Source of the DNA: Bacteriovorax sp. Seq25_V
Lineage (GTDB): Bacteria; Bdellovibrionota; Bacteriovoracia; Bacteriovoracales; Bacteriovoracaceae
Assembly: GCF_000447795.1 (NCBI RefSeq)
Contig: NZ_AUNI01000008.1
Span: 40,155-104,154 of the forward strand
Length of the DNA: 64,000 nucleotides
Direction: 5' to 3'
Program-made: the position numbers and the translations under genes
In this document: in pieces, positions 17,027 to 26,405 of the stretch
Position numbering within the stretch: the first letter of the stretch is position 1
Layout of the letters: each line of letters starts with the position of its first letter
Notes under the pieces: generated by a model
Told to the model about the DNA's origin: nothing
Database searches by the model: none
The model's input: only the letters and a program-made list of their open reading frames with translations

Positions 17027-19303
17027 TTACTTATCTTTGTTTTTTGTCAAGTCATAGAGGATAACTGGAAATAGAAATAAGTCCGTAAGAAGCGCCACCA
17101 TGAGACCAAGACTCATCAGAAGACCTAGGTTTTGGTTTGGTACAAAACCTGCCAGAATAAATGAGCTAAAACTAACTGATAAAATTAGCGTTGTAATAAT
17201 TAAGGATGGAGCTGTTTTTTCAAAAAGTTCAATGAGAGAATCTTTGGCATTTTTGCCTTCACCTCTAATTCTAAGGAAGTTACTTGCAATGTGAATAGAG
17301 TCATCGACAGCAATTCCTAAAACAATTGATGCGATAACGGCACTTCCAATATCAAGAGGGCGACCAGTCAACTTTAAGATAAGTCCTGTTGCAAGAACTG
17401 GAATTAGATTTGGAATAAGTCCTACGATGCCAATCGTAATAGATTTTAAAAATATACTTAGAATAACTGAAATAATAACGAGGGCCATGGAAAGTGAGAT
17501 AATAAATGAATGAACGACTTTCTCATTGATTGACTGCCACAAGTATCTTTTTCCAGTTACTGCAAGATTTAAATCAAAATCCTTCGCAAGAACATTAATT
17601 TCTCTGATCATTTTCATTGTTGATTTTGAATCTTGATTCTTCATTAAAGCACTTAAACGCAGCTTACTTCCTTCAATGTTAAGCTTGTCATTTAAAGATT
17701 CACCCTCTGGTATACTTAGATTATAAAGAAAGAGATATTGAGATATTTCTTCATTTGTGTCCGGTAATTTTCGATATTCCAATTTGTTGGCATGAAGCAC
17801 TTGGTTCATTCGTTTTACAATGTCGACAACTGATACTGTTTTTGTAATGTCTGGAAATTCTGATCTTAACTTCTCAGAGAATGCATCAATTCTTTTTAAA
17901 AATTCATGATTTTTAACGCCATTTTCAACCCCTGTGTCAACGGTCATCTCTAAAGAGAAGATTCCTCCAACATTATTTTCGACATATTCAAGATCTGAGG
18001 CCACATGATATTTTTCACTGAAGTATTTTAATGGATCTGAATTTACATCAAGTTGAGTTGCCATATAAACTGAAAAAATAGAAAAAACTGCAAATGAGAA
18101 GTAGACCACATGCTTGTATGTGATCAAGTGATTCACGAACTTCTTATAATCAATTGGAAAGCTTACTTCTTTCAATTTACTGTTTTTCTGGTTCTTGAAA
18201 AATAGAATAATCATCGGTGCTAAAAAGAGGTATGTGTAAAACCAAGCTACAACGGTACCTATTCCTGCAATCGCTCCAAGATCATTAATATTTTTTATGT
18301 CAGCACTCATGAAGCTAAAAAAACCAAACATTGTTGTTAATGTTGTGATTATTGTTGGAAGAAAATTCTTTTTAAGCGCCTTTGACATCGTTACATCACT
18401 TTTGATACCTGCCTTATTAAAGAGGTAGAAGGTAGATACAATGTGAATAGCGTCGGCTAGACCTATGGCCATGATAAATTCAGGTGCAATTGCAGTGAGA
18501 TTATGAATAGGAATTTCTAGGTACCCACAAAATGACATCATCGTAATAATAGTCAATATAATCGTAAACATTGAGAGTGCGACAATCTTGATACTTCTAA
18601 ACTGAAAGAAGATAAAGCAAATCATGATCGCTAGCAGTAATGGAAAAAGGACTTTCAAGTCATCAACTGCTGAGTCTTTAAAAACAGATGTAATAACAGA
18701 GTTTCCAGTAAGTTTTATCGTTATACCTTTTGGAGGAGGGTTACTTTCAAGTAGCCCATTCAATTCTCCAACTGTCTGCTTTGAATGTATCTCTTCACCA
18801 GGGAGGGCTCGAACTTTAACATAGATAAGTGCAACTTTCTTAGTTGGCCCAATAAACCTCATCATAATATCTTGGTCATTAGCTCTTTCTTTCAATTGAG
18901 CAATCGTCTGAGCATTAACTTCTACGTCAATATCCAGCATTGGGCTAATGTTGATTTCATCATCAGTTGAGTCAACCCAGTTATGAGAGGTGAGAGACTC
19001 GGCCTTGGCACTGTGGGGAAGTAGGCCCGCCTTTAGTGTGAGTGTTCTTATATATTCGAGTGTCTCTTTGTTAAAAATACCGTCTTCATTAGTAACAACT
19101 ATTACTGTAGATTCACTGCTTCCAAATTCTTTTTCAAATAAATCGATCTGATGGAGTAAAGGGTCATCCTCTTGAAACCATACTCGATAACTGAAATTCG
19201 TCTTCGCACTCATTAATCCAGGAATTGATAAGAGAACACAGAATAACGAGATGAGAACTGTTAGTTTTGGTTTAAGGCAGATAAAGTTTATTAGTTTATT
19301 CAT
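17027..19303 (-). CDS. RND/MMPL-family lipid or hydrophobe exporter
   Basis: 758 residues with the two-fold RND plan: TM1, a large periplasmic loop (about 30-210), five or six TM helices (about 215-370), TM7, a second loop and a closing helix bundle. The second half has the family signature GIAVDDSIHIASNF. Single-chain MMPL-type RND proteins export lipids such as hopanoids, mycolates or polyketide lipids. It overlaps the MFS gene by 8 bp and lies upstream of the FAAL operon on the same strand, so export of the cluster product is the natural inference. Confidence 0.88.
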   Translation of the reverse strand: MNKLINFICLKPKLTVLISLFCVLLSIPGLMSAKTNFSYRVWFQEDDPLLHQIDLFEKEFGSSESTVIVVTNEDGIFNKETLEYIRTLTLKAGLLPHSAKAESLTSHNWVDSTDDEINISPMLDIDVEVNAQTIAQLKERANDQDIMMRFIGPTKKVALIYVKVRALPGEEIHSKQTVGELNGLLESNPPPKGITIKLTGNSVITSVFKDSAVDDLKVLFPLLLAIMICFIFFQFRSIKIVALSMFTIILTIITMMSFCGYLEIPIHNLTAIAPEFIMAIGLADAIHIVSTFYLFNKAGIKSDVTMSKALKKNFLPTIITTLTTMFGFFSFMSADIKNINDLGAIAGIGTVVAWFYTYLFLAPMIILFFKNQKNSKLKEVSFPIDYKKFVNHLITYKHVVYFSFAVFSIFSVYMATQLDVNSDPLKYFSEKYHVASDLEYVENNVGGIFSLEMTVDTGVENGVKNHEFLKRIDAFSEKLRSEFPDITKTVSVVDIVKRMNQVLHANKLEYRKLPDTNEEISQYLFLYNLSIPEGESLNDKLNIEGSKLRLSALMKNQDSKSTMKMIREINVLAKDFDLNLAVTGKRYLWQSINEKVVHSFIISLSMALVIISVILSIFLKSITIGIVGLIPNLIPVLATGLILKLTGRPLDIGSAVIASIVLGIAVDDSIHIASNFLRIRGEGKNAKDSLIELFEKTAPSLIITTLILSVSFSSFILAGFVPNQNLGLLMSLGLMVALLTDLFLFPVILYDLTKNKDK

Positions 19304-20498
19304 TCATTACCGCTTTTGGTGAGAGAAGTTCTTTTGAACTTATAGCAAAAATTCTAAAAATATTTATTACTGCGTAAATTAGTGCGCAAGAGACTAGGAG
19401 CTCTTTTGTATTAACTTTGTCTCCAAGGATTGAGATAATTGCAGAAGCTGAAATATTTGTAAGTGTAAAGATAAAGTCGAGCAGGGCATTTGTTCGCGAT
19501 ATGTATCCTTTAGCAACGTAGTGTGAAAGATAGCTGAATTGAGAAGGGACTCGTATAAAAAATAATACTCCCCAAAAATAGAAAACAGTTTGTGAGACGT
19601 GATAACTGATTCCAAGGGCCCAGACTAGAAGAAAGATCGGCTCAATGAAGCTTGTAAAGTACAGAACTTTTCCAAGTCCAAATTTAGAAATTACTTTCTT
19701 GTTTAAGAGTGCTCCAGTTAGCCCACCTAGTCCAAAGATTAACATGGCGACACCATATTCCTTTTCTCCTTTACCAAGTACATCGTGCATAAATGGAAGA
19801 ATGAGTGGAATGACGATACCGGAAAAGATACCAACTAGTGCATGGCGCTCATAAAGACCTCTAAGATCAAATCTTTTTCTTACATAGGAAATTCCATCTT
19901 GAATGTCTTTGATGAAAGAGTGGTGCTCGAATTTTTTAAAATGATCAATTTTTATTAGCATAAATAAAGCTGGAGCAATGATAAATGTAGATATATCAAA
20001 GTAGACGAGATTATCAATTGATTTGAAATAACTGTAACCCCAAGTTCCGATTAGCGGACCTAGAATATGAACGAGAGCATAACTTGCGCTAAATATATTA
20101 TTGGCCTTTGCCACATTCTCGACAGGGATTATGTCATTAATAAATGCTCTTTTACATGGTGTTGAAATCCCAGCAAAGATTGTTTTGAGTCCATGAGTCA
20201 GCAGAAGTGCCCAAATATTATTTGTGAGTAAGAAAACTATAGAGAGGGGAATTCTAATGACCTCACAAAGCGTTAGAAGATTTCTGCGATTACTTCTCTC
20301 TCCAACAGGTCCTGCTGTAATATTTCCAAGTAGCATTCCTGTCACAAAGAATAACTGTGTGAGGCCCATAAAAGATTTATTATGCCCAGAGATGTCATAA
20401 ATATAGGCCATGAATGCAAAGTTAAATGCATAGGAGCCAAGTGCTGAAATGACTGTGGCCACCATTAAAAAGGTGAAATTCATTTGATAATTTTTCAT
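19296..20498 (-). CDS. MFS transporter
   Basis: 400 residues, about 12 hydrophobic segments, with the loop 2-3 motif GPVGERSNRRNLL of drug:H+ antiporter-like MFS proteins. Inner-membrane exporter or lysophospholipid-type transporter. It is the first gene of the two-gene exporter operon (MFS then RND). Probably the second efflux route for the cluster product, but it could also serve self-resistance. No dedicated promoter motif is obvious upstream. Confidence 0.85.
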   Translation of the reverse strand: MKNYQMNFTFLMVATVISALGSYAFNFAFMAYIYDISGHNKSFMGLTQLFFVTGMLLGNITAGPVGERSNRRNLLTLCEVIRIPLSIVFLLTNNIWALLLTHGLKTIFAGISTPCKRAFINDIIPVENVAKANNIFSASYALVHILGPLIGTWGYSYFKSIDNLVYFDISTFIIAPALFMLIKIDHFKKFEHHSFIKDIQDGISYVRKRFDLRGLYERHALVGIFSGIVIPLILPFMHDVLGKGEKEYGVAMLIFGLGGLTGALLNKKVISKFGLGKVLYFTSFIEPIFLLVWALGISYHVSQTVFYFWGVLFFIRVPSQFSYLSHYVAKGYISRTNALLDFIFTLTNISASAIISILGDKVNTKELLVSCALIYAVINIFRIFAISSKELLSPKAVMNE

Positions 20499-20594
20499 AG
20501 CTAAATTATGACCCAGCTTTGCTCTCTAGGCCAAGCGGCAACACTTTACAGCTATAATTATTTATGGAATTTGAGATGAATTAAAGACAGTAGT

Positions 20595-20611
20595 GGCCGG
20601 CGACTCCGGCC
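20595..20611 (-). terminator. GC-rich hairpin after the small-protein gene
   Basis: Perfect 6-bp GGCCGG / CCGGCC stem with a 5-base loop, conspicuous in AT-rich surroundings. It lies 20 bp past the stop of the minus-strand 70-residue gene. The U tract is poor, so termination is plausible but not certain. Confidence 0.5.
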
Positions 20612-20630
20612 TTCAGAGTGGGATGATAAA

Positions 20631-20843
20631 TTAGATAATACCTAACTTCTCATTAACTTCAGCTTGCGAAAATTCCCCTCTGCTTACTGCAGACTGAACA
20701 ACCATAAGCGCTTTTTGGTATTCTAGTCTTTCACCTGCATTAACAAGAGATAGATCGATATGTTTTTGGTTTTCAATTGTTGAGTATTTTACTGCGTTTC
20801 TTAGTAACTGAATCGCTTCATCAAATGATTTAACATTAGACAT
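20631..20843 (-). CDS. Small helical protein, unknown function
   Basis: 70 residues with a purine-rich ribosome site (GAAGGAGAA) before the ATG. Sequence is charged and helical (for example SFDEAIQLLRNAVKY), without signal peptide, Cys or metal motif. The good ribosome site, normal codon use and hairpin downstream support a real monocistronic gene. No family was recognised; a cytoplasmic regulator or chaperone-like role would be a guess. Confidence 0.65.
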   Translation of the reverse strand: MSNVKSFDEAIQLLRNAVKYSTIENQKHIDLSLVNAGERLEYQKALMVVQSAVSRGEFSQAEVNEKLGII

Positions 20844-21043
20844 GGTAGTTCTCCTTCAAATTCTTTTAGCTATTTTAAACGAGGAAAGAAAGTTTGACCA
20901 TCATTTCTTAAATTAATAACTCGGCATGTCTAAAAAAAAATTGGCCAAATACATGACAACACATATTTTTTTACGTTAAACTATTTTGGTTTGGTATTTT
21001 AATACACATATAAGAGACAAACTACTACTAAAGGATTGGTATT

Positions 21044-22531
21044 ATGGTTAAATGGATTTTGTTAATTTCAGCACTTTTCTCAGGGAATGTTATGGCCCAA
21101 GAGAATTTCCAAGTTATCGTTAACGATATCTTCGGAGCAATCAATGGAGCATATGCACCATTTCTATTTTGGGAAGTTCCCTTTATTAAGCTTCCACTTA
21201 TTTTATTCATTATGGTTTCAGGTGGTATCTTCTTCACGTTTAGATATGGCTTTGTAAACATTAGACTCTTTAAACACGGAATAGATGTTGTTCGTGGAAA
21301 ATATGACGATCCTGAACATGAGGGAGATATTTCTCATTTCCAGGCCCTTACTTCTGCGCTCTCTGCTACTGTTGGTCTTGGTAATATTGCCGGTGTTGCT
21401 GTTGCAATTGGTGCCGGTGGTCCAGGTGCAGTGTTTTGGCTATGGGTTGTCGCTTTCTTTGGAATGTCGATGAAGTTCAGCTCTTGTACATTCGCACAAT
21501 TTTATAGAATTAAAGACTCTAATGGAAATATTCTTGGTGGACCAATGGTTTACCTGACAGAAGGTTTAAAGGAGAGAGGTTTCTCAAAACTAGCTAAAGT
21601 TTTTGGTATCTTCTTTTCTTTCGCTACAATTCTTGCATCATTTGGAGGAGGGAACCTTTTTCAAGCAAACCAAACTTTTGAAATTATCAAGTCTCAATAT
21701 CCTGGAGCGAATCCATGGGTTGTTGGAGTTACTCTTGCCTTCCTTGCTGGAGTCGTTCTCATTGGTGGTATCAAAAGAATCGGTGAAGTAACTTCTAAGC
21801 TTGTTCCACTTATGTGTGGTTTCTTCGTTATTAGTTGTCTAGCAATTATTTTTTCAAATATTTCTATGGTTCCAGAAATGTTTGTTTCAATCTTTAGAGA
21901 AGCCTTTTCTCCAGATGCTATTTATGGTGGTTTTCTTGGTGTACTTATTCAAGGTGTAAAGCGTGCTTCATTTTCAAATGAAGCGGGGCTTGGATCGGCA
22001 GCGATTGCTCATGCAGCTGCAAAAACAGATGAGCCAGTAAGAGAAGGTGTTGTTGCTATGCTTGGTCCAGTTATTGACACGCATATCGTTTGTACAATGA
22101 CTGCTCTTACAATTCTAATTACTGGTGCTCACTTACAACCAGAGCTAGTAGGTAAGGGAGTTGAGATTACTTCATACGCATTTGGAACACTTGGTTCTTT
22201 TATGCCAAAACTTCTTTTAGTAGCAATTTGCGTATTTGCTTATTCAACAGTTATTTCGTGGTCATACTATGGAGAGAGAGCAACAGAGTACCTTTTTGGG
22301 AAAACTCTTGGACACAATGCTATTCGAATCTATAGATTATGTTATGTATTCATCATTATTCTTGGGCCGGTATTAAGTATTGGTAACGTTGTTGATTTTG
22401 CAGACCTTATGCTTCTTTCAATGGCATTCCCGAATATTCTTGGTATGATATATTTAAGTAAGTTAGTTAAAGATAAGACTGATGATTACTTTAAGAGATA
22501 TAAATCAGGTTCAATGAAAATTTATAAATAA
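21044..22531 (+). CDS. Sodium:alanine symporter family protein (AGCS)
   Basis: 495 residues with about ten membrane segments. AGCS signatures are clear: ATVGLGNIAGVAVAIGAGGPGAVFW near residues 103-127 and SNEAGLGSAAIAHAAAKT near 311-328. The first 18 residues look like a cleavable signal peptide or an extra helix, as in some family members. It imports small amino acids (Ala/Gly) with Na+. Monocistronic, with a strong terminator 8 bp after the stop. The gene uses common codons heavily, suggesting good expression. Confidence 0.92.
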   Translation: MVKWILLISALFSGNVMAQENFQVIVNDIFGAINGAYAPFLFWEVPFIKLPLILFIMVSGGIFFTFRYGFVNIRLFKHGIDVVRGKYDDPEHEGDISHFQALTSALSATVGLGNIAGVAVAIGAGGPGAVFWLWVVAFFGMSMKFSSCTFAQFYRIKDSNGNILGGPMVYLTEGLKERGFSKLAKVFGIFFSFATILASFGGGNLFQANQTFEIIKSQYPGANPWVVGVTLAFLAGVVLIGGIKRIGEVTSKLVPLMCGFFVISCLAIIFSNISMVPEMFVSIFREAFSPDAIYGGFLGVLIQGVKRASFSNEAGLGSAAIAHAAAKTDEPVREGVVAMLGPVIDTHIVCTMTALTILITGAHLQPELVGKGVEITSYAFGTLGSFMPKLLLVAICVFAYSTVISWSYYGERATEYLFGKTLGHNAIRIYRLCYVFIIILGPVLSIGNVVDFADLMLLSMAFPNILGMIYLSKLVKDKTDDYFKRYKSGSMKIYK

Positions 22532-22538
22532 AAAGGTG

Positions 22539-22562
22539 GGCCCAAGAAATTGGGCCTTTTTT
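22539..22562 (+). terminator. Intrinsic terminator of the AGCS gene
   Basis: GGCCCAA / TTGGGCC stem, GAAA tetraloop, then six T. It ends two bases before the start codon of the next gene on the same strand. Confidence 0.88.
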
Positions 22563-22564
22563 AT

Positions 22565-23176
22565 ATGCTAGAACAAATTAAAATAATTTTTGAAAATCAT
22601 GACTTTCTAGTGATCTCTAAGCCAGCCGAACTTAGCTATCATGGGGATGGGCTACATGAGTTTCTGCGTAAGCAAACGAATGGTGATATTTTTGGTGTCC
22701 ATCGTCTCGACAAGGTTACTTCTGGGATTTTGATTTTTGCAAAAAACTCTGAGATGGCCGCAGTTCTTTCAAAGAAATTTGAAAGTAAGGAGATGAAAAA
22801 AATCTATATCGCAATGTCAGATAAGAGACCTTCAAAAAAACAGGGTCTAATCAGAGGTGATATGGAAAAAAGTCGTGATGGTAGTTATAAACTAACTAGA
22901 ACCTTATATAATCCTGCGATCACAAAGTTTGAGACTAGACAGGCCCAGCAAGATGGGCTGAGAATGTTCATTCTTTACCCTCAAACGGGAAGAACTCATC
23001 AGCTTCGAGTCGCGATGAAGTCCTTAGGTAGCCCAATTCTGGGTGATAAACGCTATGGAGGTAGTGATAGTGACCGAACATATCTTCATGCTTTTGAACT
23101 TTCATTTGAACTAAACGGAGAGGAGTTCTCATTTAAAGTACTACCTACTGGGAAGCACTGGCCTTCTGATTTATAA
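22565..23176 (+). CDS. RluA-family pseudouridine synthase
   Basis: 203 residues from the ATG at 22565; an in-frame TTG at 22550 lies inside the terminator stem and is unlikely. The catalytic motif is GVHRLDKVTSG with the nucleophilic Asp. The C-terminal YPQTGRTHQLRVAMKSLGSPILGD block is diagnostic of RluA/RluC/TruC enzymes. There is no S4 domain, which fits the short TruC/RluA group acting on tRNA or 23S rRNA. No Shine-Dalgarno site is visible because the U tract of the previous terminator immediately precedes the ATG. It overlaps the convergent GH3 gene by 32 bp. Confidence 0.88.
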   Translation: MLEQIKIIFENHDFLVISKPAELSYHGDGLHEFLRKQTNGDIFGVHRLDKVTSGILIFAKNSEMAAVLSKKFESKEMKKIYIAMSDKRPSKKQGLIRGDMEKSRDGSYKLTRTLYNPAITKFETRQAQQDGLRMFILYPQTGRTHQLRVAMKSLGSPILGDKRYGGSDSDRTYLHAFELSFELNGEEFSFKVLPTGKHWPSDL

Positions 23177-24659
23177 GATCATTTGTTTCAAGGAAATCCC
23201 AGATTGGTGCCGCAGCATCAATGTCATTATAGATTTGTAGGATTTTCCCTTGGGCAAAAACCTTTCTTTCACTAAGAAAGCGATCAAGTGAACCTTGCTT
23301 TCCTATTTCGATCTTAGGAGGAAGAAGTCTTGCACTTCCTTTTCTCATGTAGGAATAATTTAGTGCTTTTGACGCTAATGTTGCTTCAAGTTTATCAAGA
23401 AATCTGTTTGCATCAACTTCGTTATGGGAAAATTCAAAGTACCATCGATAACCTTTTTTCTGTGATTCGTTTTCATATGCACTTAAAAAGAAATTAGAGA
23501 CCTGTAAGGACTCTTCCTTGGCAACCAGATCAATAATTTTGTGAATATCTTCTAGTTTAATTCTTTCCGCACCACCAATTGTGACATCCTCTTTTTCTCT
23601 TCCAAGTATTCTTATGATTGGAGGATTATGCTCTAGAAGCTCAATCGCATCACCAACGTTGTAATTAATGAGACCGGCATAAGTAGTGAAAAGAATGCGA
23701 TAGCGCTTTCCTTTTTCTAATTCAGTAATTGTAAGCTTTGGAGAGTCTAGAGAACTCCCTACTTCTTGAAAGAGAAAAACAGACATGTCCAGATCGACTA
23801 AAAGCTTTCCTTCTTCCTTATATTGAAATGCAACTGCAGACTCCGTTGCAGAGTAGACTTCGAAAGTTGGAATATCTCCGATAATTTCTTTAATACGTTG
23901 ACGGTAATTTCTAAGAGGAGAACCTGACCAGATATAAATTTTGAAGTTCTTCCAAATATCTGTGATTCTTTCCTTATCTCCAAGCATTGCTTCAAGAATG
24001 GGAATTGCAAATGATGGCGGAGAACTAAAACCATGTATGTCTTTATGAAGAACTTCTTCTTTAATTCTACTTATCTTCTCATTTGTGTCACTTATTTTTA
24101 ATATATCAATTGACGGATAAACTCCCTTGCGTGAAAAGCTTGGTGCCAATTTTGTCATGATTCCTGTGGCCATGCCAATTGTCACACCATCATTTTCTTC
24201 AGTGACAAGAGTTGCTGGATTCACGAGTAGGCCTTTATCTAGAATGTTGAAGTCATTAATATACTCACAACTATGGGCCGCTGTTTTTAGCTGAAAATTT
24301 TGAAATGATTTAATTAACTTTTTTGGGTAGGGAATATACTTGTGTGCACCCGTTGAACCACCTGTTTGGGCGATATATTTAATTTTGTCTCGGGTTATAA
24401 TTCCTGGCCGATTATTCTTTTTAATTTCATCAATAAATGGTTTTAAAATCGTGGCGTCCGTAACCGGAAATCTTTTTAAATCTTCGAGACTCTTGATTTT
24501 GTCGAGCCTAAACTCTTTTTCAAAAAGAGTTCCTTTGAAGTAGGAGAAAATATCTTTACAAAGTTTTTCTTGAACTTGAAGAGGCCTTTGTGTGAAGGCC
24601 TCTATTCTTTTATTCTTTTTCTTGTTTATGTATTTTAAATACCAAGATTTGATACTCAT
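23145..24659 (-). CDS. GH3 auxin-responsive promoter family acyl-adenylate synthetase
   Basis: 504 residues. Matches the GH3 layout: ATP loop AQTGGSTGAHKYIPY, VYSATESA (motif II) and YRILFTTYAGLINYNVGDAIEL (motif III). Plant GH3 enzymes conjugate amino acids to acyl acids. Bacterial members occur widely, some next to lipid genes, with few known substrates. The stop of the PAP2-type phosphatase gene overlaps its ATG by 4 bp, so the two are co-transcribed. A role in making an acyl-amide lipid is possible but unproven. Confidence 0.85.
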   Translation of the reverse strand: MSIKSWYLKYINKKKNKRIEAFTQRPLQVQEKLCKDIFSYFKGTLFEKEFRLDKIKSLEDLKRFPVTDATILKPFIDEIKKNNRPGIITRDKIKYIAQTGGSTGAHKYIPYPKKLIKSFQNFQLKTAAHSCEYINDFNILDKGLLVNPATLVTEENDGVTIGMATGIMTKLAPSFSRKGVYPSIDILKISDTNEKISRIKEEVLHKDIHGFSSPPSFAIPILEAMLGDKERITDIWKNFKIYIWSGSPLRNYRQRIKEIIGDIPTFEVYSATESAVAFQYKEEGKLLVDLDMSVFLFQEVGSSLDSPKLTITELEKGKRYRILFTTYAGLINYNVGDAIELLEHNPPIIRILGREKEDVTIGGAERIKLEDIHKIIDLVAKEESLQVSNFFLSAYENESQKKGYRWYFEFSHNEVDANRFLDKLEATLASKALNYSYMRKGSARLLPPKIEIGKQGSLDRFLSERKVFAQGKILQIYNDIDAAAPIWDFLETNDLINQKASASQ

Positions 24660-25807
24660 TTATTCGATCTTTCCCATGCCTCTTGTATGCAAGCCGCGAT
24701 TTTCTCTTTCCCATCAGGCATTTTTGCACATTTAAGGGGAGAAGATGGTCTCTTTGGAGAGTAAGCAAAATTTATCATATAAGTACCAGTCTCAAAATCA
24801 TATGATGGTATAATGATAAATCCACCATTGCTGTCATCATTCTTATGCATACGGTACACGATTTTTGTCACAAGGTGACCAACCACTGCTCCAGCAAGAA
24901 CATCTGTTGCCCAGTGTTTCTTATCATGCATTCTAGCATAAGCCGTCATTGATGCAACTCCGTAGGCAACATATGGAACCCATGCATGATCTTCTTTATA
25001 GACTTCAGAGATAACAGTTGCGAGAGAAAATGCTCCCGATGTATGCCCTGAGAAAAATGAGTTATTTCCCTCATATCCAAATTTATATGGACCGGCTTCT
25101 TGGTTTGGTCTCTTTCTGTCAAAACTCTTCTTGAAACCTTCTGTAACAAGTTGTGTTGCAAGTCCAGCTGTAACAGTGATAAGTCCAACATCCTTCATTT
25201 TCCCATCTTTAAATACAACCCCTAGAAAGTAAGAGCCAAGTGCAATTGGTGGAATTAATTCTTTACCAAACAAGTTTGCTACATCAGCAATTTCTTGTGT
25301 TTTTTCTGTTTTAGTATCTTGGATATAATCCATGATTTCTTGATCATTATGAAAAGCTACTAAACCTAAGCTTGTAGTTGCTGCTAGCATAAGCAGTTCA
25401 GAGTTTGAAAGACCAAGTGGAATGAAATATTTCTTTCCTGTTTTATCATTTGACTGATCGACCATGTCTCTAAGAGTTGAAGATTCAATATATCTCCCTC
25501 GAATGTCACTTAGTGAGAGAACTTGTTTTTTTCCGGTTACAACATCTTGTGCTTCTACTTGTTCTTCTGTACAGCCTTCAATTGTATTTTTACACGCGAA
25601 GAGATCATCTAACATTCGTTTGCTGCTAGATCTAAAATCAATTGAATTTTCGTCAACAGTTACACATCCTTCTAGTCTCCATTCGCACTTCTGTTCGAGA
25701 TAGTTACTAGATGAGCTCGAAAAAAAGAAATCGTCTGTTGCATTCGAATTTAATGGGCCAAGAACACTTGCAAATAGCATTAGTGATAGGCCTATAGATT
25801 TCTTCAT
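24656..25807 (-). CDS. Exported PAP2-family phosphatase
   Basis: 383 residues with a signal peptide (about 1-23). The three phosphatidic-acid-phosphatase type 2 motifs are present: KSFDRKRP, SFFSGHTSG and ARMHDKKHWATD (R-x5-H-x3-D). About four membrane-spanning segments surround them. The N-terminal 130 residues contain four Cys and are not part of the domain. Likely substrates are phosphatidate, undecaprenyl-PP or another lipid phosphate facing the periplasm. It is the first gene of a pair with GH3. Confidence 0.88.
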   Translation of the reverse strand: MKKSIGLSLMLFASVLGPLNSNATDDFFFSSSSSNYLEQKCEWRLEGCVTVDENSIDFRSSSKRMLDDLFACKNTIEGCTEEQVEAQDVVTGKKQVLSLSDIRGRYIESSTLRDMVDQSNDKTGKKYFIPLGLSNSELLMLAATTSLGLVAFHNDQEIMDYIQDTKTEKTQEIADVANLFGKELIPPIALGSYFLGVVFKDGKMKDVGLITVTAGLATQLVTEGFKKSFDRKRPNQEAGPYKFGYEGNNSFFSGHTSGAFSLATVISEVYKEDHAWVPYVAYGVASMTAYARMHDKKHWATDVLAGAVVGHLVTKIVYRMHKNDDSNGGFIIIPSYDFETGTYMINFAYSPKRPSSPLKCAKMPDGKEKIAACIQEAWERSNK

Positions 25808-26094
25808 GCGTCTCTCCTCGTTAAATTATTTTGATTTAATTTATAGTGAATTTGTTCATGTCGCAATGCATCATGTAAAAATAACAAATAATTTTTCTTA
25901 ACAGATCTCAATAAATTAAGAAGGTTACGATTTTTTTTCTTTTCTTTAAACTTAGTTAGATTTTGTAACTAGTTAATATAGCGAATGATCAATAATTCTC
26001 AGATAAAAGCTTAAATATATATTAACCATTGTTTTGTTGAGAATAAGAAAAAATAAGCGATCATATATTTAAGAAAATGCTCAAGGAGATTAGC

Positions 26095-26403
26095 ATGAAA
26101 AAAGAATTACAAGTAAGTTTAGAACAATTAACAAAATATCGATCACTCATTGATACTGAAAGTCTTTTCGATGGGGAGTCTCTTTACGTAAATAAAGGGC
26201 TTGATAATAAAATTTCAATTTATAGTACAGATGGTAGTGAGTTAATGCTTTTTGAAAACGCAGCAGAGTTTGAATTACATGTTGGTGTCGAATTTGAAAG
26301 TATTGGAGACTATCAATTGGTTTATCACCAAAGTGAAGAAGGGCAGCAGATTTCACTGCTGCCAGTTATGATCTCACCAAACTTTGCGAGACTTGATTCA
26401 TAG
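26095..26403 (+). CDS. Small protein, unknown function
   Basis: 102 residues from the ATG at 26095, chosen because AAGGAG lies 8 bases upstream, inside the sequence that an earlier in-frame ATG (26077) would translate. No signal peptide, membrane segment or Cys. The sequence alternates beta-like stretches (for example NKISIYSTDGSELMLF), compatible with a small beta-rich domain. A perfect 8-bp inverted repeat (GGCAGCAG / CTGCTGCC) lies within the last 70 bp of the gene. No family was recognised. Confidence 0.65.
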   Translation: MKKELQVSLEQLTKYRSLIDTESLFDGESLYVNKGLDNKISIYSTDGSELMLFENAAEFELHVGVEFESIGDYQLVYHQSEEGQQISLLPVMISPNFARLDS

Positions 26404-26405
26404 AT

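Noticed and set aside
26341..26363. 8-bp perfect inverted repeat as a terminator
   Set aside because: It lies inside the coding frame of the small gene, 40 bp before its stop and without a U tract. Probably chance, or mRNA structure only.
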